Shown here: positions 36,704-49,784 of the stretch, piece after piece
Layout: every line of letters begins with the position of its first letter
Position numbering within the stretch: position 1 is the stretch's first letter
DNA from: Syncephalastrum monosporum B8922
Taxonomy: Eukaryota > Mucoromycota > Mucoromycetes > Mucorales > Syncephalastraceae
Direction: 5' to 3'
Assembly: GCA_000697355.1 (NCBI GenBank)
Contig: JNEN01001014.1
Location: forward strand, 248,001 to 312,000
Length of the DNA stretch: 64,000 nt
The notes under the pieces: generated by a model
What the model saw: the letters and a program-made list of their open reading frames with translations, nothing else
The model's database searches: none
Told to the model about the DNA's origin: nothing
Position numbers and translations under genes: made by a program

Positions 36704-37873
36704 ATGAGTTACTTTGACCGAAGCAGCTCTCGCAAAAACCTGGTCGTGGCGGGTGTCATGGTCACCATCTTTCTGGTCATTTGCCTCCATTTTATTTCGG
36801 GCACCACAGACGATGACCGAGATCAGCAGCAAGAGTTGACGATTGGGAGCCCGGGCAAAGATCCTTGGTACTGCTCCTGCTACCTTTCTGACGCAGAGCA
36901 GCAGGAGAAAGACGACGACGACGCCGAGAGCAACAATAATAAGATCGATGGTGTCGAGTACGGCGAGGCCGGTCCACTGGTCGTACCCGCTTCGTTTACA
37001 CAACCCGACCAGACGCTCGTGGACAAGATCAACGCCAACCTCAACGAGAACCGCGTCTTGATCGTCGCGGCCTCCAACTACGGCATGCGGGACCACGTCT
37101 ACAACTGGATCGAGTCCCTCAAGCGCACGGGCGAAGGCGACAAGTTCCTGATGTTTTGCCTGGACGACCAGATGTACGAGCACATGGTCGAGGCTGGCTA
37201 TGAAAAGAACGCAGCGACCATTCCCGAGAACTGGTTTCACCAGGAAGTCGACGCCGGCTTTGAAGAGTATTACTCGAAGAAGTACCGGATTATCACGCAC
37301 GCCAAGACGCTCATTGTCCAACAATTGCTGTATCTCGATGTCACGGTCCTCTTTTCCGACGTCGATATTGTCTGGCTCCGCCCGCGCATACGGGAGTTTA
37401 TTTACACCTTCCTTGACATTCGCGAGGAGACGCATGTTGCTTTTCAGCAAGAAGGCAGTGATCAAAAGGTCATCAACTCGGGTTTCTACATGATGCGCCC
37501 CGGCGACGTCACGAAGCGTCTCTTGGCCGAGACGATCTACCTCGGCGATACCAACGAAGCCATGACCCAGCAAGGGGCCATGAACGAAGCCCTCAACCAC
37601 GTTGACATGGACCTCCGCTCTACCGCGGTTGTCTTGCTCGACGTCTTACATTTCCCGAACGGGTACATTTATTTCGAAAACAATTGGTGCGACCAGCACG
37701 GCGTCGAGCCGTTCATTGTGCACGCCAACTACCTCGTTGGCGAAGACAAGCGGAAACGACTCGAGGAGAGAGGCTTTTGGTACCTCGACGACGCATGGCT
37801 TGCCAAAATCGACGCTCAAATGGAAAAGAAACAACAAGACAAAGAACAAGGAAAAGAAGGAAAAGGAAATTAG
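36704..37873 (+). CDS. GT77-type glycosyltransferase, type II membrane protein
   Basis: Single exon, 389 aa from the ATG at 36704; an upstream in-frame ATG at 36638 would only add promoter-like pyrimidine sequence. Residues ~13-33 form one hydrophobic anchor (LVVAGVMVTIFLVICLHFI) after a short basic tail, so the enzyme should be Golgi lumenal. A variable acidic linker follows. The nucleotide-diphospho-sugar transferase domain has RVLIVAASNYGMRDHVYNW and LLYLDVTVLFSDVDIVWLR, with the DVD metal-binding motif, and NSGFYMMRP. FENNWCDQ and VHANYL near the end are also typical. The family transfers galactose, arabinose or xylose to glycans; the acceptor is unknown. The C-terminus is lysine-rich (KKQQDKEQGKEGKGN). 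Confidence 0.85.
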   Translation: MSYFDRSSSRKNLVVAGVMVTIFLVICLHFISGTTDDDRDQQQELTIGSPGKDPWYCSCYLSDAEQQEKDDDDAESNNNKIDGVEYGEAGPLVVPASFTQPDQTLVDKINANLNENRVLIVAASNYGMRDHVYNWIESLKRTGEGDKFLMFCLDDQMYEHMVEAGYEKNAATIPENWFHQEVDAGFEEYYSKKYRIITHAKTLIVQQLLYLDVTVLFSDVDIVWLRPRIREFIYTFLDIREETHVAFQQEGSDQKVINSGFYMMRPGDVTKRLLAETIYLGDTNEAMTQQGAMNEALNHVDMDLRSTAVVLLDVLHFPNGYIYFENNWCDQHGVEPFIVHANYLVGEDKRKRLEERGFWYLDDAWLAKIDAQMEKKQQDKEQGKEGKGN

Positions 37874-37952
37874 AACCACCTTTTAATTCTTTATTTTTCT
37901 CTTTCTTGCTTCACGATATCCCTCTCCTCTTTTCACACGCACAAACACTATA

Positions 37953-38030
37953 TGCACGCACGCACGCACAAACACACACACACACACACACACACAAAAT
38001 ACTCGAGACACACACACACACAGACACGCT
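37953..38030 (+). repeat. (CA)n and (CGCA)n microsatellite
   Basis: Runs of CGCA and CACACA broken by AAAATACTCGAG. It lies 80 bp after the GT77 stop codon, so it is probably in the 3' flank or UTR. Confidence 0.9.
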
Positions 38031-38767
38031 TCCTTTTCATCCCGTGCATAGAAATCCACGACCATCTCGCATCAACCCACCCTGCACTATTTCCCCTCTT
38101 CCCGTCCTCTACATCTCCTTTTTATAGGCTGGACCTTGTAATTATATAAACTGCTTATTTTTTTCTTTTCTTTGTCTTTCTACGGGTGGTTACAATCACA
38201 GGAATTGCCACGAGAGGCGGACCTTTATAATATATATGCATGTGGGTTGCGTCATTGCATTAGAGCTTTATAAAGAGGATGCAGTGGATACGCATGACAA
38301 GTGCATGGAGTAGACGCACGGAGGATAAAGTACGTGTGCGAAAATAACAGAAAATATATAGTGAGGAAAAGAAAGAAAAGGAAAAGCAACGTGGAGGCAA
38401 GTGTTTATAGGGAACAATGGAGCGTTGCACAACGAACCAACGGACGAGCAGTAATACTTGAACGAATCAGGGGATATCCACCATGAATTTTTTTTTGGGG
38501 GGGAAGGTGGAGATAGAACAGCCTATCATTGCTAGTTAATCTCTTCCAGTCCATCGTATACCCCCCCCCAGGTTAAGGAGAAAGCCAAAGTTATCGGGCA
38601 GCCAAGAAAGTAAGTAACAAAGAAAGGAAAACGACCAAGACCTGTTCTTTCGCTCAGCACTTGGTCTTCTTATACCCTGCCCCCCTTTTTTTACGCCTTT
38701 ATTTCGCTTTACGTTCCTTTCGTTTTTGATTCTCTTTTTCCCTCTTGCAAAGGTGCGATTCGATTGA
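38031..38767. other. intergenic
   Basis: 3' flank of GT77 and promoter of the ARF-GEF gene. Homopolymer-rich: T8G7 near 38490 and C9 near 38560. A pyrimidine-rich tract runs up to the ATG at 38768. No gene was seen. Confidence 0.5.
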
Positions 38768-41700
38768 ATGTCTCGCTCTACAATGAGGTCCAATGATCCA
38801 CCCCAGACAATGCGCGCCTCGACCGATCACCAAAAGAGAGCAAAGCACTTGACTCGGCCCCGTTCCGGGTCTTGGGGCCTCCAGGAACTCGACTATTTCT
38901 CAGACAAACGGCCCCACTTTGTATCCAAACTCGCCCAGCGGTCCCCTTCGTCGAATGCACCCCTCCACTTCCACCCTGCACCACCACCGCCGATCGACCT
39001 GCAACCCGATCAGGCCGCTTCCACTCCTCACCCGGCCCTCGCCAACAAACCACTGCCGCACCTCAAGGCCATGCCCCAGTCGGATAGCACCACCTGGCAA
39101 CGCAAAAAGGTACCTGACAGCGCGTCTACTCACTCTGCCTATTCTTTCTTCTTTGGCGTGTGAACACTTTCATCATTCATTCTATAATGGGTCGGATGCT
39201 AAACCGCTGTAATTTAGCGTGCAGGCGGCGGAATCAAAAGCCTCGGCCGATTCTTTCGCAACCTCGGCAAGGTGAGACCGTTTCCATTATTACCCGTTAA
39301 TTATGATATGAAACTCATTCTAAACTCAAACGGATGCGCCATGTCAATCCTTATTATCCCTGTATACGTAATAGCACACCACCCAAAATGACACCACCGC
39401 AAGCACCGCCAGCATCACCAGCACCACCAGCACCACCACCTCCATGACTGCACCTATCCCGTGCGATATCCAGCAGCCACTCGAACCTTTCGACGAGAAA
39501 CACGCCATCGACCCTCCTTGTGTGTCCTCCTCACCTCCCACGCCAACCTCACACTCGCCTCTGCACGATCCACTGACAAAACCCATGCCGACCCTGCTGC
39601 GCAAGCACTGCACCCTCGACGATCTGCCCGCAGCTGCCGCACACGCCGCAGAAACGGATCCGTCGGCACCGCCTCCGATGCGGAGGTCCATCTCCTTGGA
39701 CGCGCCTCCTTTGGACCGCACCGTCCTGAGCCGTCTCGACGAACAGGACGAAGACCACGACGAGGACGATCCACTCGACTCCTCCGTCCAGAAAGACAGC
39801 GAGATCGCCAACGACCGCCTCTCCAAGCGACTCAGCGGCGGCCACTATGGGTCTGCGGGCGGACTCATCATGAGCACCTTGTCTATCCCGAAAGACGACG
39901 ATCCTCAGGACCCTGAGCGTGTCTGCAAAGGAGACACACACGTAGAGAGCAAGGAACAAAATGCCATGACGGAGACAGAGCCGGTCACGATCGAGGAGCC
40001 GATGGCAACCAATGAAGTTGCTCTCAAAAACGAAAAAGACCTTGTGCAAACGGAGCGTGAGATCAGCCAATGCGATCAGGAAGACGAGGTTGAAGAAACC
40101 GAAGAAGAGGACGAAGAGGACGAAGAGGACACGCATGCGTCGGAATTGACAGACCAAAGCTCAGAACACGCCCCCTCCATAAACGACATGGTCACGCCTC
40201 CACCCACATCCTCCGCCCCTACCTCCATCGCGGATGAAGCCGACGACGCAGTCACATTCGTAGGTGATCCACACGACGACGAGGATGACCAGATCGCCGA
40301 CTACGCAAAACGGATATGGGAGCAGGACGACACGGTCTACACTAGCATGGAGCATATCGCAGAATGGATCGGCAATGGGTAACACACACAGCACAACAAT
40401 CATGCATCGTGATGAGGCTGATCTTTTTCTTTCTTTTTTAATAGAAAGCCGCAAAGCACACGCATTCTAGCCCACTACATGCAGTATTACGATTTTGCGC
40501 ATCTGCGGCTCGACGAAGCCTTCCGGTACTAACACGCGCAGCCCCCGCTTCTCTCTATCCCTTTTTCCGAAAAAAAGTTACTGATGTCCGTCCCTCTTAG
40601 ACGCCTGTGTGGCAAGCTACATCTCAAGGCAGAAACCCAGCAGATCGACCGCATCCTACAGGCCTTTGCAGAACGCTACTGGCAGTGCAACCCGCACAGC
40701 CTCTTTGGTAGCGCCGACGTCGTCCACGCCATCGTCTACTCGCTTCTCCTCCTCAACACCGATCTCCACGTCGCGCAGGGTGATCACAAAAAGATGACCC
40801 GCGCCGCCTTCGTTCGGAACACCCTCAGTGCCGTCCGCACTGAATGCGAGCGCGACCTGGACGTGTATCGGACCAGCACCGTCACCTTCCACTCGGTTGA
40901 CTCGACTCCGCTGCAGCGCACTTCGAGTTGCCGAAGCACGACCAGCAATGGCAGTTTGGGTGGACGCTTCTATAGCACTACGACTTCGGACATCGGCGGT
41001 TCCACGGTCGGAAGCAAGACTTGGTATAGCGAGCTCGAAAGCTTGCTCAAGGTAAGACTCACAGAAAATGGGAGATGAAAACGCTGTTTTACTAAAAAAT
41101 AAATAAATACGCCATTGACAGGAAATGTATGCTGGCATCCGAAACCGCCAAATTCTGCACCCTTCGTCTTGCGATCCGCGCACTAGCTTCAGCAGCGCGA
41201 AGCACTCGCGGCGACGCAGTCTGCAGGTCACTGGCAGTCGCATCGGCGCCTTCAAACGTAATGTGGGCACTATGTGGAAGTCGCGCGACAGTATCCTCAT
41301 GACTGAGTCCACACCCGAGGTAAAACCTACACTTGATGAGAAATACCTTGGAATGGTGCTTGATGTGTTGTATTAGCTTCATGTGTTACCCACCAGCCCG
41401 CGCTCGACCACAAGCACAGGTTCCTCGACGCTGGCCCGCCGACGATCCTTGTCCTCCCTCAAATCCAGTTTCTCGCAAAACTCCCATCTTACGCAAGCCA
41501 ACTCGGCCACCACCTCCTACCAAGCCGTCGCGCCCTTGCTCCACCATTCGGACCTGCCCCAGTCCTATACCAGCGCCGCACCTTACTACAAGGAGGGCCT
41601 TATTGTGCGAAAACACTTGCTGGTGCAGGCCGGCCAAAAGGCCCGGCATCGCGAGTGGCGCGAGTGCTTCCTCGTCGTCGACCGGGGCGAGGTCCGCATG

Positions 41701-42611
41701 TACCGCCTCGACGGAGGCCATCACCATGATCGCAAGAGCATGATGCGCAACTCCATGATGGTAAGCCATAACAGCTTGGCCGAGGCGCTGACGAGGCCTT
41801 TGGGGGATCACACACAAGCACTAGGTGGAGGAGATTGGCTGGTAAGCTCAGCAGTCGCACACAGCTCGTCCCTTACTCACGCATAACCACTTTTCCTTTG
41901 ACTTACTTAGGCCAACGCTCAAGCCATAGGCGAGATTGATCTGAAGCATACCCTGTGTAACCCGTTACCGTCCGGCTACAGCCGGCAGCGGCCGCACGCC
42001 TTTGCATTGCAGCAGCCCAACGGCGGCGTCTACCTGTTCCAGGTCGGCTCGGCTGAACAAGTCGTCGAGTGGGTCATGACCTGCAATTACTGGGCCGCGC
42101 GAGAGAGCAAGGAGCCCTTGACAGGCGGTGTGAGCAGCATGGAGTACGGCTGGGGTGCCTGCCTCGATCACGTTGACGAAGACGACCCCGACCGAACGTA
42201 TCCGCCCGTCCAGGTCTTTGAGTGGCAGCCACCCGCCCCGCCTACCGTGAGCAGCGCCACTGAGGAAAAGGCCCAGCTCGATGCGCTCCACAAGCATGTC
42301 CAAGAGCTGAACGAGACCCTTGACCACCACCGCGATTTGAAGCGGAAATTGGAACTGCGGGTATGTGTAGCCTGGCAGCGTGTGCGTCTGTGCCTATTCA
42401 GTAAAAACTGATCTCTTTCTTCCGTTCCTTCCATTAGTTTGCTGCCAAATCCAGTCAGGGCGTGCGGGCCATGGCCAACTGGGAAAACAAGTCGCAGTAC
42501 CTCCTTCATGAAATCATCAAATACCAAAACTATTGCGACGCCATAGACCGGTCTCTTACCTTGCAGGACATGGCTCTCCGGGCAGACAAAGAAAAGAAAG
42601 AAATCCAATAA
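38768..42611 (+). CDS. ARF guanine-nucleotide exchange factor (Sec7 and PH domains)
   Basis: Nine exons: 38768-39109, 39218-39271, 39375-40378, 40445-40525, 40601-41051, 41122-41319, 41377-41841, 41911-42360 and 42438-42611, giving 1072 aa, all junctions in phase. The first ~430 residues are disordered, with a Ser/Thr/His-rich and then acidic stretch (EETEEEDEEDEEDTH). The Sec7 domain starts near IADYAKRIWEQDD and includes YYDFAHLRLDEAFRRL. GKLHLKAETQQIDRIL carries the catalytic glutamate finger, and YSLLLLNTDLHVAQ is motif 2. A PH-like domain follows (YYKEGLIVRKHLLVQAG, then WRECFLVVDRGEVRMYRL). A coiled coil and the tail NWENKSQYLLHEIIKYQNY are typical of fungal Syt1/Yel1-type exchange factors. 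It should activate Arf GTPases at Golgi or plasma membrane. Confidence 0.9.
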
Positions 42612-43680
42612 AGAAGCACACGTTTTTGCTTGTCGCATTTGGTATATATAAAAGACAGAAAAAGGTCGACAGCGAGCGTTGCTCTAGTCTTCGTCGGTTT
42701 TAAATCATGAAAAGGGACACAGTATACCGATAGGCAAATGCAGGAGTTGACAGCATTTTGCAGACATTTTCATTTTAATACGTGTCTGTGTGTCAGCCAT
42801 GTGCGCCAGTACCATTGCCATGTGCGCCAACACATGTAGAGACACACACACAGACAAGTTTCATACATTTAGATACCACTGACACGGAAACTCCGGATTT
42901 ATAGTTTTACTGTTGTCATGGTTAGGATAGATACATGTATACACAATGCATGTCTTCTATTCCAAACACCACACAGAAAGGCAGTAATAATAGAATGATT
43001 CTATGCATCCGGATCATGCATGAGAAGGGCTTAGAGACGTCTGCCCTGTACATGCGGCAGCATGCCCTACTTTTTTGTAACGCAGTTGGTGTTCCTTGAT
43101 GGGAGTTGAAATACAAGCGGAAACATGCCATCATTATCTATATTCATAAGGGCGGACGGATGGGAGGCACACGCGCTGAGGTATCGGGCCCTGCAAAATA
43201 GATGGCGTCGCACAGAACAATCGAAATGAAAAAATGTAGCCTAAAATTGCAAAGCGTCCAGGCAATGTTAAGACCCCTCGAAAAAAGTATAGCTTCTTTT
43301 TTTCTTACTCTAGTCACAATAGGCCATCCTTGCTGTCCCTGCTATGGCCACTCAACGGGAACCGTAACCGTAGACACACCATTTTTCCCCCCTCTTGTCT
43401 GGTTTTCTGCTTTTTTGTCTGACATGATGTCAAGTAGGTCAAGGTCGTACACGAGAGCGCGGTTTATGAAAACAAAATAGACCTCGCTCATCTTCATCCA
43501 AAAATAGTCATCACACATTTTCTTCCTTGCACTCTTTTTATTCTTTCGTCACTCCCTTCTTTTTTCATTACTGCCCACACCACCCTTCCTCTTCCCTTTT
43601 CCTCTCTCTCTCTCTCTCTCTCTCGGTCCTTTCATTCCTTCTCTTCTTTTTCCCCTCCTTTATCCGTAATTCATTCATCC
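42612..43680. other. intergenic with (CT)n tract
   Basis: About 1 kb without a supportable gene. A (CT)n run at 43601-43624 and pyrimidine-rich sequence lead to the subtilase ATG. Short AC repeats lie at 42840-42855. Confidence 0.5.
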
Positions 43681-46600
43681 ATGGTCGTGCGCGGTGCGTT
43701 GCTCTCGCTGACCGCGCTCCTGTTCCTCGGGACGCACGCCCAGGAACAACAACCACAACCGCGATACATTGTCGAACTGGAAAAAAATTCCTCGTTTCTG
43801 AAACATCTGGATAATGCGCGTGTGCATTACCACTACGACTCGGATCTGTTCTACGGCGCCTCGGTCGAATTCGCCTCACCGTCCCACGCGCGCGCGGCCC
43901 TCGCGCGACACGACGTCGTCAACAGCTGGTCCGTCATGACCCATCAGCATCCGGCTTTTTCGACGGGCGACGATGACAGCAGCACGGATATCCCGCACGC
44001 TTTTGACAAGAGCAGCTTTGATGAGAGCGCGCTCGCTGTGTTTGCCAACTATACCAACCACGACGGCAAGGACGGCGCGTCCGTGCGAGTGGGCATCATT
44101 GATTCCGGTGTTGATTATCACCATCCGGCCCTGGGTGGTTGCTTTGGCGACGGCTGCAAGGTCGCTTACGGCTACGACTTGGTCGGATCCCACTATCCTG
44201 CCTCGGTGACACCCGATGATGATCCACTGGATGACTGTCCTGCGAATGCCGGTACGTTTTTAGCAACAGTAAAAAAAAAAGACGTTCTGGAACAGAATAA
44301 GATGAGTTGCAAGTGTGCTAATATGAAGTGATCAACCCAAAAGTCGGAGCTACTGGCCATGGTACCTTCGTGTCAGGTACGTTTATCATGCTATTTGTTG
44401 TGGTTCTTTTTTTATAACACGTTTACAAATTGGGAAACAGGCATCATCGCAGCTGACGATAAGTCATTGGTAAGTGTTCTTTTTCCGGCGATCTATATCA
44501 CTTGTTTTTCCTTGCGCTTAACCCACCCTGGTATTAGAACTGGACGGGTGTTGCTCCGAATGTCAAGTTGGGCATGTGGAGGTAAAACGTCATACCAAGG
44601 GGGGTCGGAGAGAGAAGTGACCTGTTTGGCTCAACTTTTCCGTTAGAGTCTTCGGCTGTAACTCGCAGTCGAGTACGAGCGATGTTTTCATGAAGGCCAT
44701 GGAGATGGCCTATAAAGCCGACATGGATATCATTAACCTGTCGCTGGGCACCAACGGCGGATGGGCCGAAGATGCCCTGTCGGTCTTGGCCGATCGTCTC
44801 GTCGCCAAGGGGGTGCATGGTACGAAGAAAAAAAATAGAAAAAGAATCCCTACACTTGTATGCTGACCAAAATATTTTCACCAGTGGTTGTCGCCGTGGG
44901 TAACATTGGCACCAGCGGTATCATGCTAACCGCCGCACCTGCCACGGCCCATAACGTGATCTCCGTCGGCTCCCAATTTGGTGACCACGTCCCCGGCTTT
45001 AGTCTCAACCTGTATGCTCACAAGGACAGCGATTATTATGATCTTGGTACTTTATAGCTATTTTCAGGCGCAGGCAGGAAAAAATAACGTTCTCCTTTCT
45101 GTCATTCTTTTTACTTAGCCTACCGCACGGCCACGAACAGACCCATTCAGGTCAACCGCACCCCCCTCGTCACGAGCAGCCGCACTTTCAACGCCTCGTC
45201 CGATGGCTGCGAGGCCTACGAGTCTGCCATCCATGGTGTCGTTCTCGTTCACGACGGCGGCTGCAGCCTCCACGACAAGGCTCTCTACGCCAGTCGAGCC
45301 AACGCCAGCGCGCTGATCATCTATACAGACACAACCGATACAACCACCACTAAGACCGCAAATACTTCCTTGCCCGTCGCGTTTGTCAACCATGACGACG
45401 GTAAGATTCTTTTCGACGCGTGCCACAACACGACTGCGGTTGTGGAGCTGACAACGAGCCTCCGTGCGCTCAAGCGGACCGACGGTGAGGCGGGCTGGGT
45501 GGCAGGTTTCACAAGTCTGGGCCCCACCAACGAACTTGAGCTAAAGCCCGAAATTATCGCACCTGGCAGCAACCTGTTCTCCACGCTCCCGCTCCGGCAA
45601 GGAGGCTACGGTCTCATGTCCGGTACCTCCATGTCGTCACCTTTTGTGGCCGGCACTGTGGCGCGCATGCTCACCGGCGGTTTGGATGTCGACCCCGCTG
45701 TCGTCAAGGAGAGCCTCATGAATTTTGCTAAGCCCAACAAAGCGCCTGTCGCCACCACCGCCTCCAGGGGTGACTCCCCCCTACGCCAGGGCGCAGGCGT
45801 TCTCAACTATGAGCGTGCACTTGCCGCACCTTTCCGGATCTCACCCGCTAAACTGAGCTTCAACGATACCGAGCATCTCAACGCAACTCAAACCCTCACC
45901 ATCCACAACAATGGTCAGTCCGACCTGAAGGTGCACCTTGTCCATGGCCCAGCGTTGACCGTGACCGACTATGCTGCCAAGGATGACACACCCCTCGAGC
46001 CCATCCGTTTCGCAAAGTCGTCCGGTGCAGCCAAGATCGCTTTTGCTAACGCGGACGTGACTGTGCCCGCCGAGGGCTCTGTCGAGGTACAGGTGCACGT
46101 GACCCCTCCCTCTGGTCTGCCCGACCACGCCATCTACGGCGGCTACATTGGCTTTGAGACTCGCTCGATGGCTGCCTCGGTGCCCTACATTGGTATGGTC
46201 GGCAGCATGGCCGATCTCGCCATCCTCGACCGCTCCAACGCGCATAACCCTTACCCGTTTCCCAGCATCGGATACCCCAACGGCACGATTGTCCAAGACG
46301 AAGGTTACTTTGCCATCAACGACAGCACGGAAGCCTATCCAGTGATCCTCGCACGTCTTCTCACCGGAACGCCCCTTCTGGAGCTCCAGGTCTTGGATCA
46401 GCACCAAAAAGTGCTCGGCGTTGTGCCCTACGACCTGGCGAGTGAGACGACCCGCGAGTGGTTGCCCCGCAATACTCGCTCGACCACGTCGAGCTCCAAG
46501 ATCTTCGACAATTGGTCCTGGACAGGCGTCTACATGACCGAAGATGGCACGGAAGACTGGGTCGAACCAGGCCTTTACTATCTTCGTGTGCGCGCCCTTC

Positions 46601-46845
46601 GTGTGTTTGGTGACCGTGCCAATGACGACGACTGGGATACCTGGACATCGCCCAAGCTGAATATGGCGCGCTCGTCTCGCTATTTCTCCAACAGCGAAAA
46701 CAACAATACCACAGCCACCCCCACGGAATTGAGTCCCTCCGCGGCCGCAACCAGCGGGGATGCTCAGGATATCGTGGCCTCTCCTCCTCCTTCAGGCATG
46801 GACGGCTTCTCCGTTTCTGTGGGGCCTAAAGTGACCAGCGTGTAA
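43681..46845 (+). CDS. secreted subtilisin-like serine protease (S8, Vpr-like)
   Basis: Seven exons: 43681-44251, 44329-44376, 44441-44469, 44538-44581, 44647-44819, 44885-45046 and 45119-46845, giving 917 aa. A signal peptide (VRGALLSLTALLFLGTHAQ) and an inhibitor-I9-like propeptide (PRYIVELEKNSSFLKHLD) come first. The triad is Asp in VGIIDSGVDYHHPALGG, His in GATGHGTFVSGI (assembled from exons 2 and 3) and Ser in GLMSGTSMSSPFVAGT. The oxyanion-hole Asn is in VVAVGNIG. A PA domain is inserted before the Ser (GVVLVHDGGCSLHDKALYA). A C-terminal Fn3/DUF1034-like part follows, with many N-glycosylation sites. Probably an extracellular nutrient-scavenging or wall-associated protease. Five small exons cluster in the catalytic core. 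Confidence 0.93.
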
Positions 46846-48076
46846 AATAAAAAAAATTTATATATGTACACGATACCAACCCTTGCTGTTTCTTCTCTCC
46901 TCCAATGCAAAAATATAATATACATTATTTCTTGTCTCTACTTCACTACCAATAACGCTCTAAGGAGAAAATGTCTAGATCCTTTTTCATTGTGTCTGTG
47001 TCTGTGCATTGACATCGATGTAGACCTTGTTCTAGCACAATTTAGGTAAAGCTTCGAAGCGCGGGCCTGTCGACCCAATTCCGCGCTAGCAGGAAATGGC
47101 AAACATTCACACAGGAACATGCACACCGTGCATAACACACAACCATTGACATTGTGCTTCGTTTTTTAAACCTCTCACAGGGAGCAAAAAGCAATATCAC
47201 TATGAACCGGGTTTAACCATCAAACTCGTGTACGATTGTGCATTCCAGGTAATTATTGCCTCGCAAAAAAATAATAATGAGCAAATGCCCCGACATCCAT
47301 CTGGGTGCAACCTTGCGACTCTCGTTATGTCCCTCAAAAGGGAATTTACAGACGTGGGTTTTCATTATCCCGGAATCCATTGATGCGTGCTGCATTTCAT
47401 AGAAACGAATGGGTACCAGAGCAGCTTATACGCTTCGTTTGTGCCGTATCCAATTTGTCTTTTCGTTTGCTCCGGTGGCACAGTGTCAGGAGTGGACAAG
47501 AATAGAAGACAGAGAAAGGTGCCTGCGCCGTCCACATTAGGTATGTTTATATTTTTGTGTACATTCAATTGCACACAACTCTGCGGATGGCAGGGAACCG
47601 CTTGCGCCTTTTGCCCCACATCACTTGCTGGCATGTTGTTTGAAACAGCACAATGCCTCAGTGCCTCCCACGGGAAGGGAGGATTGGGCTTCTTTCAGCC
47701 ATTGACAACATAACAAAAGTATTAAAAAGACTTTCTCAAAGGAAGGATAACCAAGCAAAGTTTCTGCGTTTTAATGTAAGCGGGTCAGCTGTCGCTGAGT
47801 TTAATGACAGACAGCAACAAATCATTGGTAACCAAGCTCCCGCTGGCAGAGGGATCCCGACGGTGGGGGCAAAACGCATTTGATTTTTTGTTTCTTTCTG
47901 CGTGGTGTCACCAGCTAATTAGACCCGTTTGACTTTTTCGGCTGTCGCGTGGCACAAGCCAAACGCGGGTCAGGAACAAAAGGAACAGACGCGAGCGTCT
48001 TCACACATCACCCTTTCTCTTTTCTCTCTAAACCCAATCCCTTTCCTTGCTTCCCCATCGACCCTTGTCTGGCACA
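46846..48076. other. intergenic, no supportable gene
   Basis: About 1.2 kb with only short frames (longest 47387-47713, +, unrecognised). 47905-48076 is a likely promoter and leader for the following secreted protein. Confidence 0.5.
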
Positions 48077-49418
48077 ATGCGGTCCGTACTTCCTTTCCTT
48101 TTGGTTTTGTCCATTGCTCTTTTTGCGCAGGCCGCCTCACTGCACGAGAACCTCCTTCACAAGAGATCTCCGTCGTCATTGGCTGTGAACTGCACGACCA
48201 CCATTGAACGCGGCAAGCTCTGCACCTCCAATGGCACGTATATTACGCTCCAAGGTCATGCGACCAACGACAATGATGCTTGCTTTGCCCCTGACGTGAC
48301 TAGCCGCCCTGCGAGTATCTTCAAGGTGCAGGTCAAGAAGATGGCTCACCTTCGCGACGCCCAGACCAAATTTCACCGTGGTAGATACTGCGACATCCTC
48401 GTCCCGGATTGGTACTATCCCATCAAGAAGGGCGATAATGTTAAGCTCTACCTTCCTTTGACGAACGCGACTATCATCAAGTGTGACTTGGCGGCCGAGA
48501 ATGCCACGATTCCTTTGGTAGAGCCTTCCGCCGCTCCTTCGTCGACCAAAGCTGCCAAGTCGTCTGCTTCTGCTTCATCCGCTTCTAGCTCTGCTAGTTC
48601 GGCTAGTCACAAGCACTCCAAGGAGCACAAGTCAAAGACTACGACCACTACCACTACCACAACTACGACCACCCGTCACCATCCCACGACAACTACTACG
48701 ACTACGACTCACAAACCAACCACAACTCACCATACGACAACCCATCATACCACGACTACGACCACGACTACAACCCACAAGCCTACTCACACCTCGTCTT
48801 CTGATGACGACGACGATGATGACGATGACTCCTCGTCCTCCTCGTCCGGTGGCAGCTGGGTCGACGGTGAAGTGACCTTTTTCACCCCCAACCAAGGCGC
48901 CTGTGGCTGGTGGGATGATGATGACTCCATGATTGCGGCTTTGGTAAAAAAAAAAAAAAAAAATCAGAAAGAATTTTCAGAAGCATCCATACTCAATTAT
49001 TGATAAATAAGGGTCCGGACCTCTATGGCAACATGGATGCCGAAAGCAAATATTGTGGCCGCAAGATTGAAATTGAGGGCCCCAAAGGCAACACCATTAC
49101 CGTCAAGGTGGCTGGTAAGTAGAAAATGGTGAAACCAGCGTACAGAAATTTATTGACCTGTTTCTCCTTGAAAAAAAATTAGATGCATGCCCGCCTTGTG
49201 AGAAGGAACACCTTGATCTGTCGCCTGCGTAAGTAGAACTAGCGCGATAACATTCATATATTTCACAGGTCATTCATCATCCTAATGTAGTGCCTTTGCG
49301 AAGCTCGGTGATTTTGACACCGGTGTCCTCGACGTCAAGTGAGTACAGCGACTCATAGTCGAGAACCGAACGCATTGCTAATAATACCTGTCTTTTTCCT
49401 AGATGGAAGTTTGTGTAG
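48077..49418 (+). CDS. secreted double-psi beta-barrel (expansin/RlpA-like) protein
   Basis: Five exons: 48077-48943, 49012-49114, 49183-49228, 49291-49338 and 49403-49418 (last exon 16 nt), giving 359 aa. A signal peptide (SVLPFLLVLSIALFAQAAS) is followed by a Cys-containing N-terminal domain of about 130 residues that I do not recognise. Then come a Ser/Ala segment, a long Thr/His-rich linker (about residues 190-245, likely O-mannosylated) and an Asp/Ser run. The C-terminal ~100 residues form the barrel: GEVTFFTPNQGACGWWDDDD, YCGRKIEIEGPKG, VADACPPCEKEHLDLSP, AFAKLGD. Cysteines in GACGWW, KYCGRK and ACPPC are the usual disulfide partners. Such proteins bind or loosen cell-wall polysaccharides or act as small secreted inhibitors. 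The precise role is unknown. Confidence 0.85.
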
Positions 49419-49784
49419 GAGTCACATCCCTTTTGGGAGTAACAATATAAAAGCTTTAAACAATCTCAAGCCATTGATTGGTGGGCCTCGCTGCTTGTGC
49501 AACAGACCCTGCCGGATGTTCGGGCGCGTGTACTTTTTCTGTGTTTCCTGTACTTCCATGATTTTGAGAATATCAACGCCTGCCTTCCTATCATACGCTA
49601 CAGTATGTTAGGACACTTTTTGAAGAATGTAAGACTTTCTTTTATAATTCACATGCATAGGTGCAATTGTGGGGTGATATACAAAGCTAAAGCAAAATAT
49701 CACCGCAGTTCCTAGCATCCAAAGATGAGCGCGTGGCTCCAAATGATATGCGCTCAACTACACATACTTATATAATTCAACGTA
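49419..49784. other. intergenic 3' flank
   Basis: AT-rich 3' flank of the double-psi barrel gene. No gene was seen. Confidence 0.4.

Noticed and set aside
36692..37600. 302-codon open frame on the minus strand
   Set aside because: Lies wholly antisense to the intact single-exon GT77 gene and has no domain-like sequence; a shadow frame.
39549..40157. 202-codon minus-strand frame
   Set aside because: Antisense to the disordered acidic region of the ARF-GEF; arises from repetitive Glu/Asp codons.
45606..45806. Asn of the subtilase oxyanion hole missing because the usual AAGNSG is absent
   Set aside because: The Asn is present in VVAVGNIG upstream (exon 6), so all catalytic elements are accounted for.
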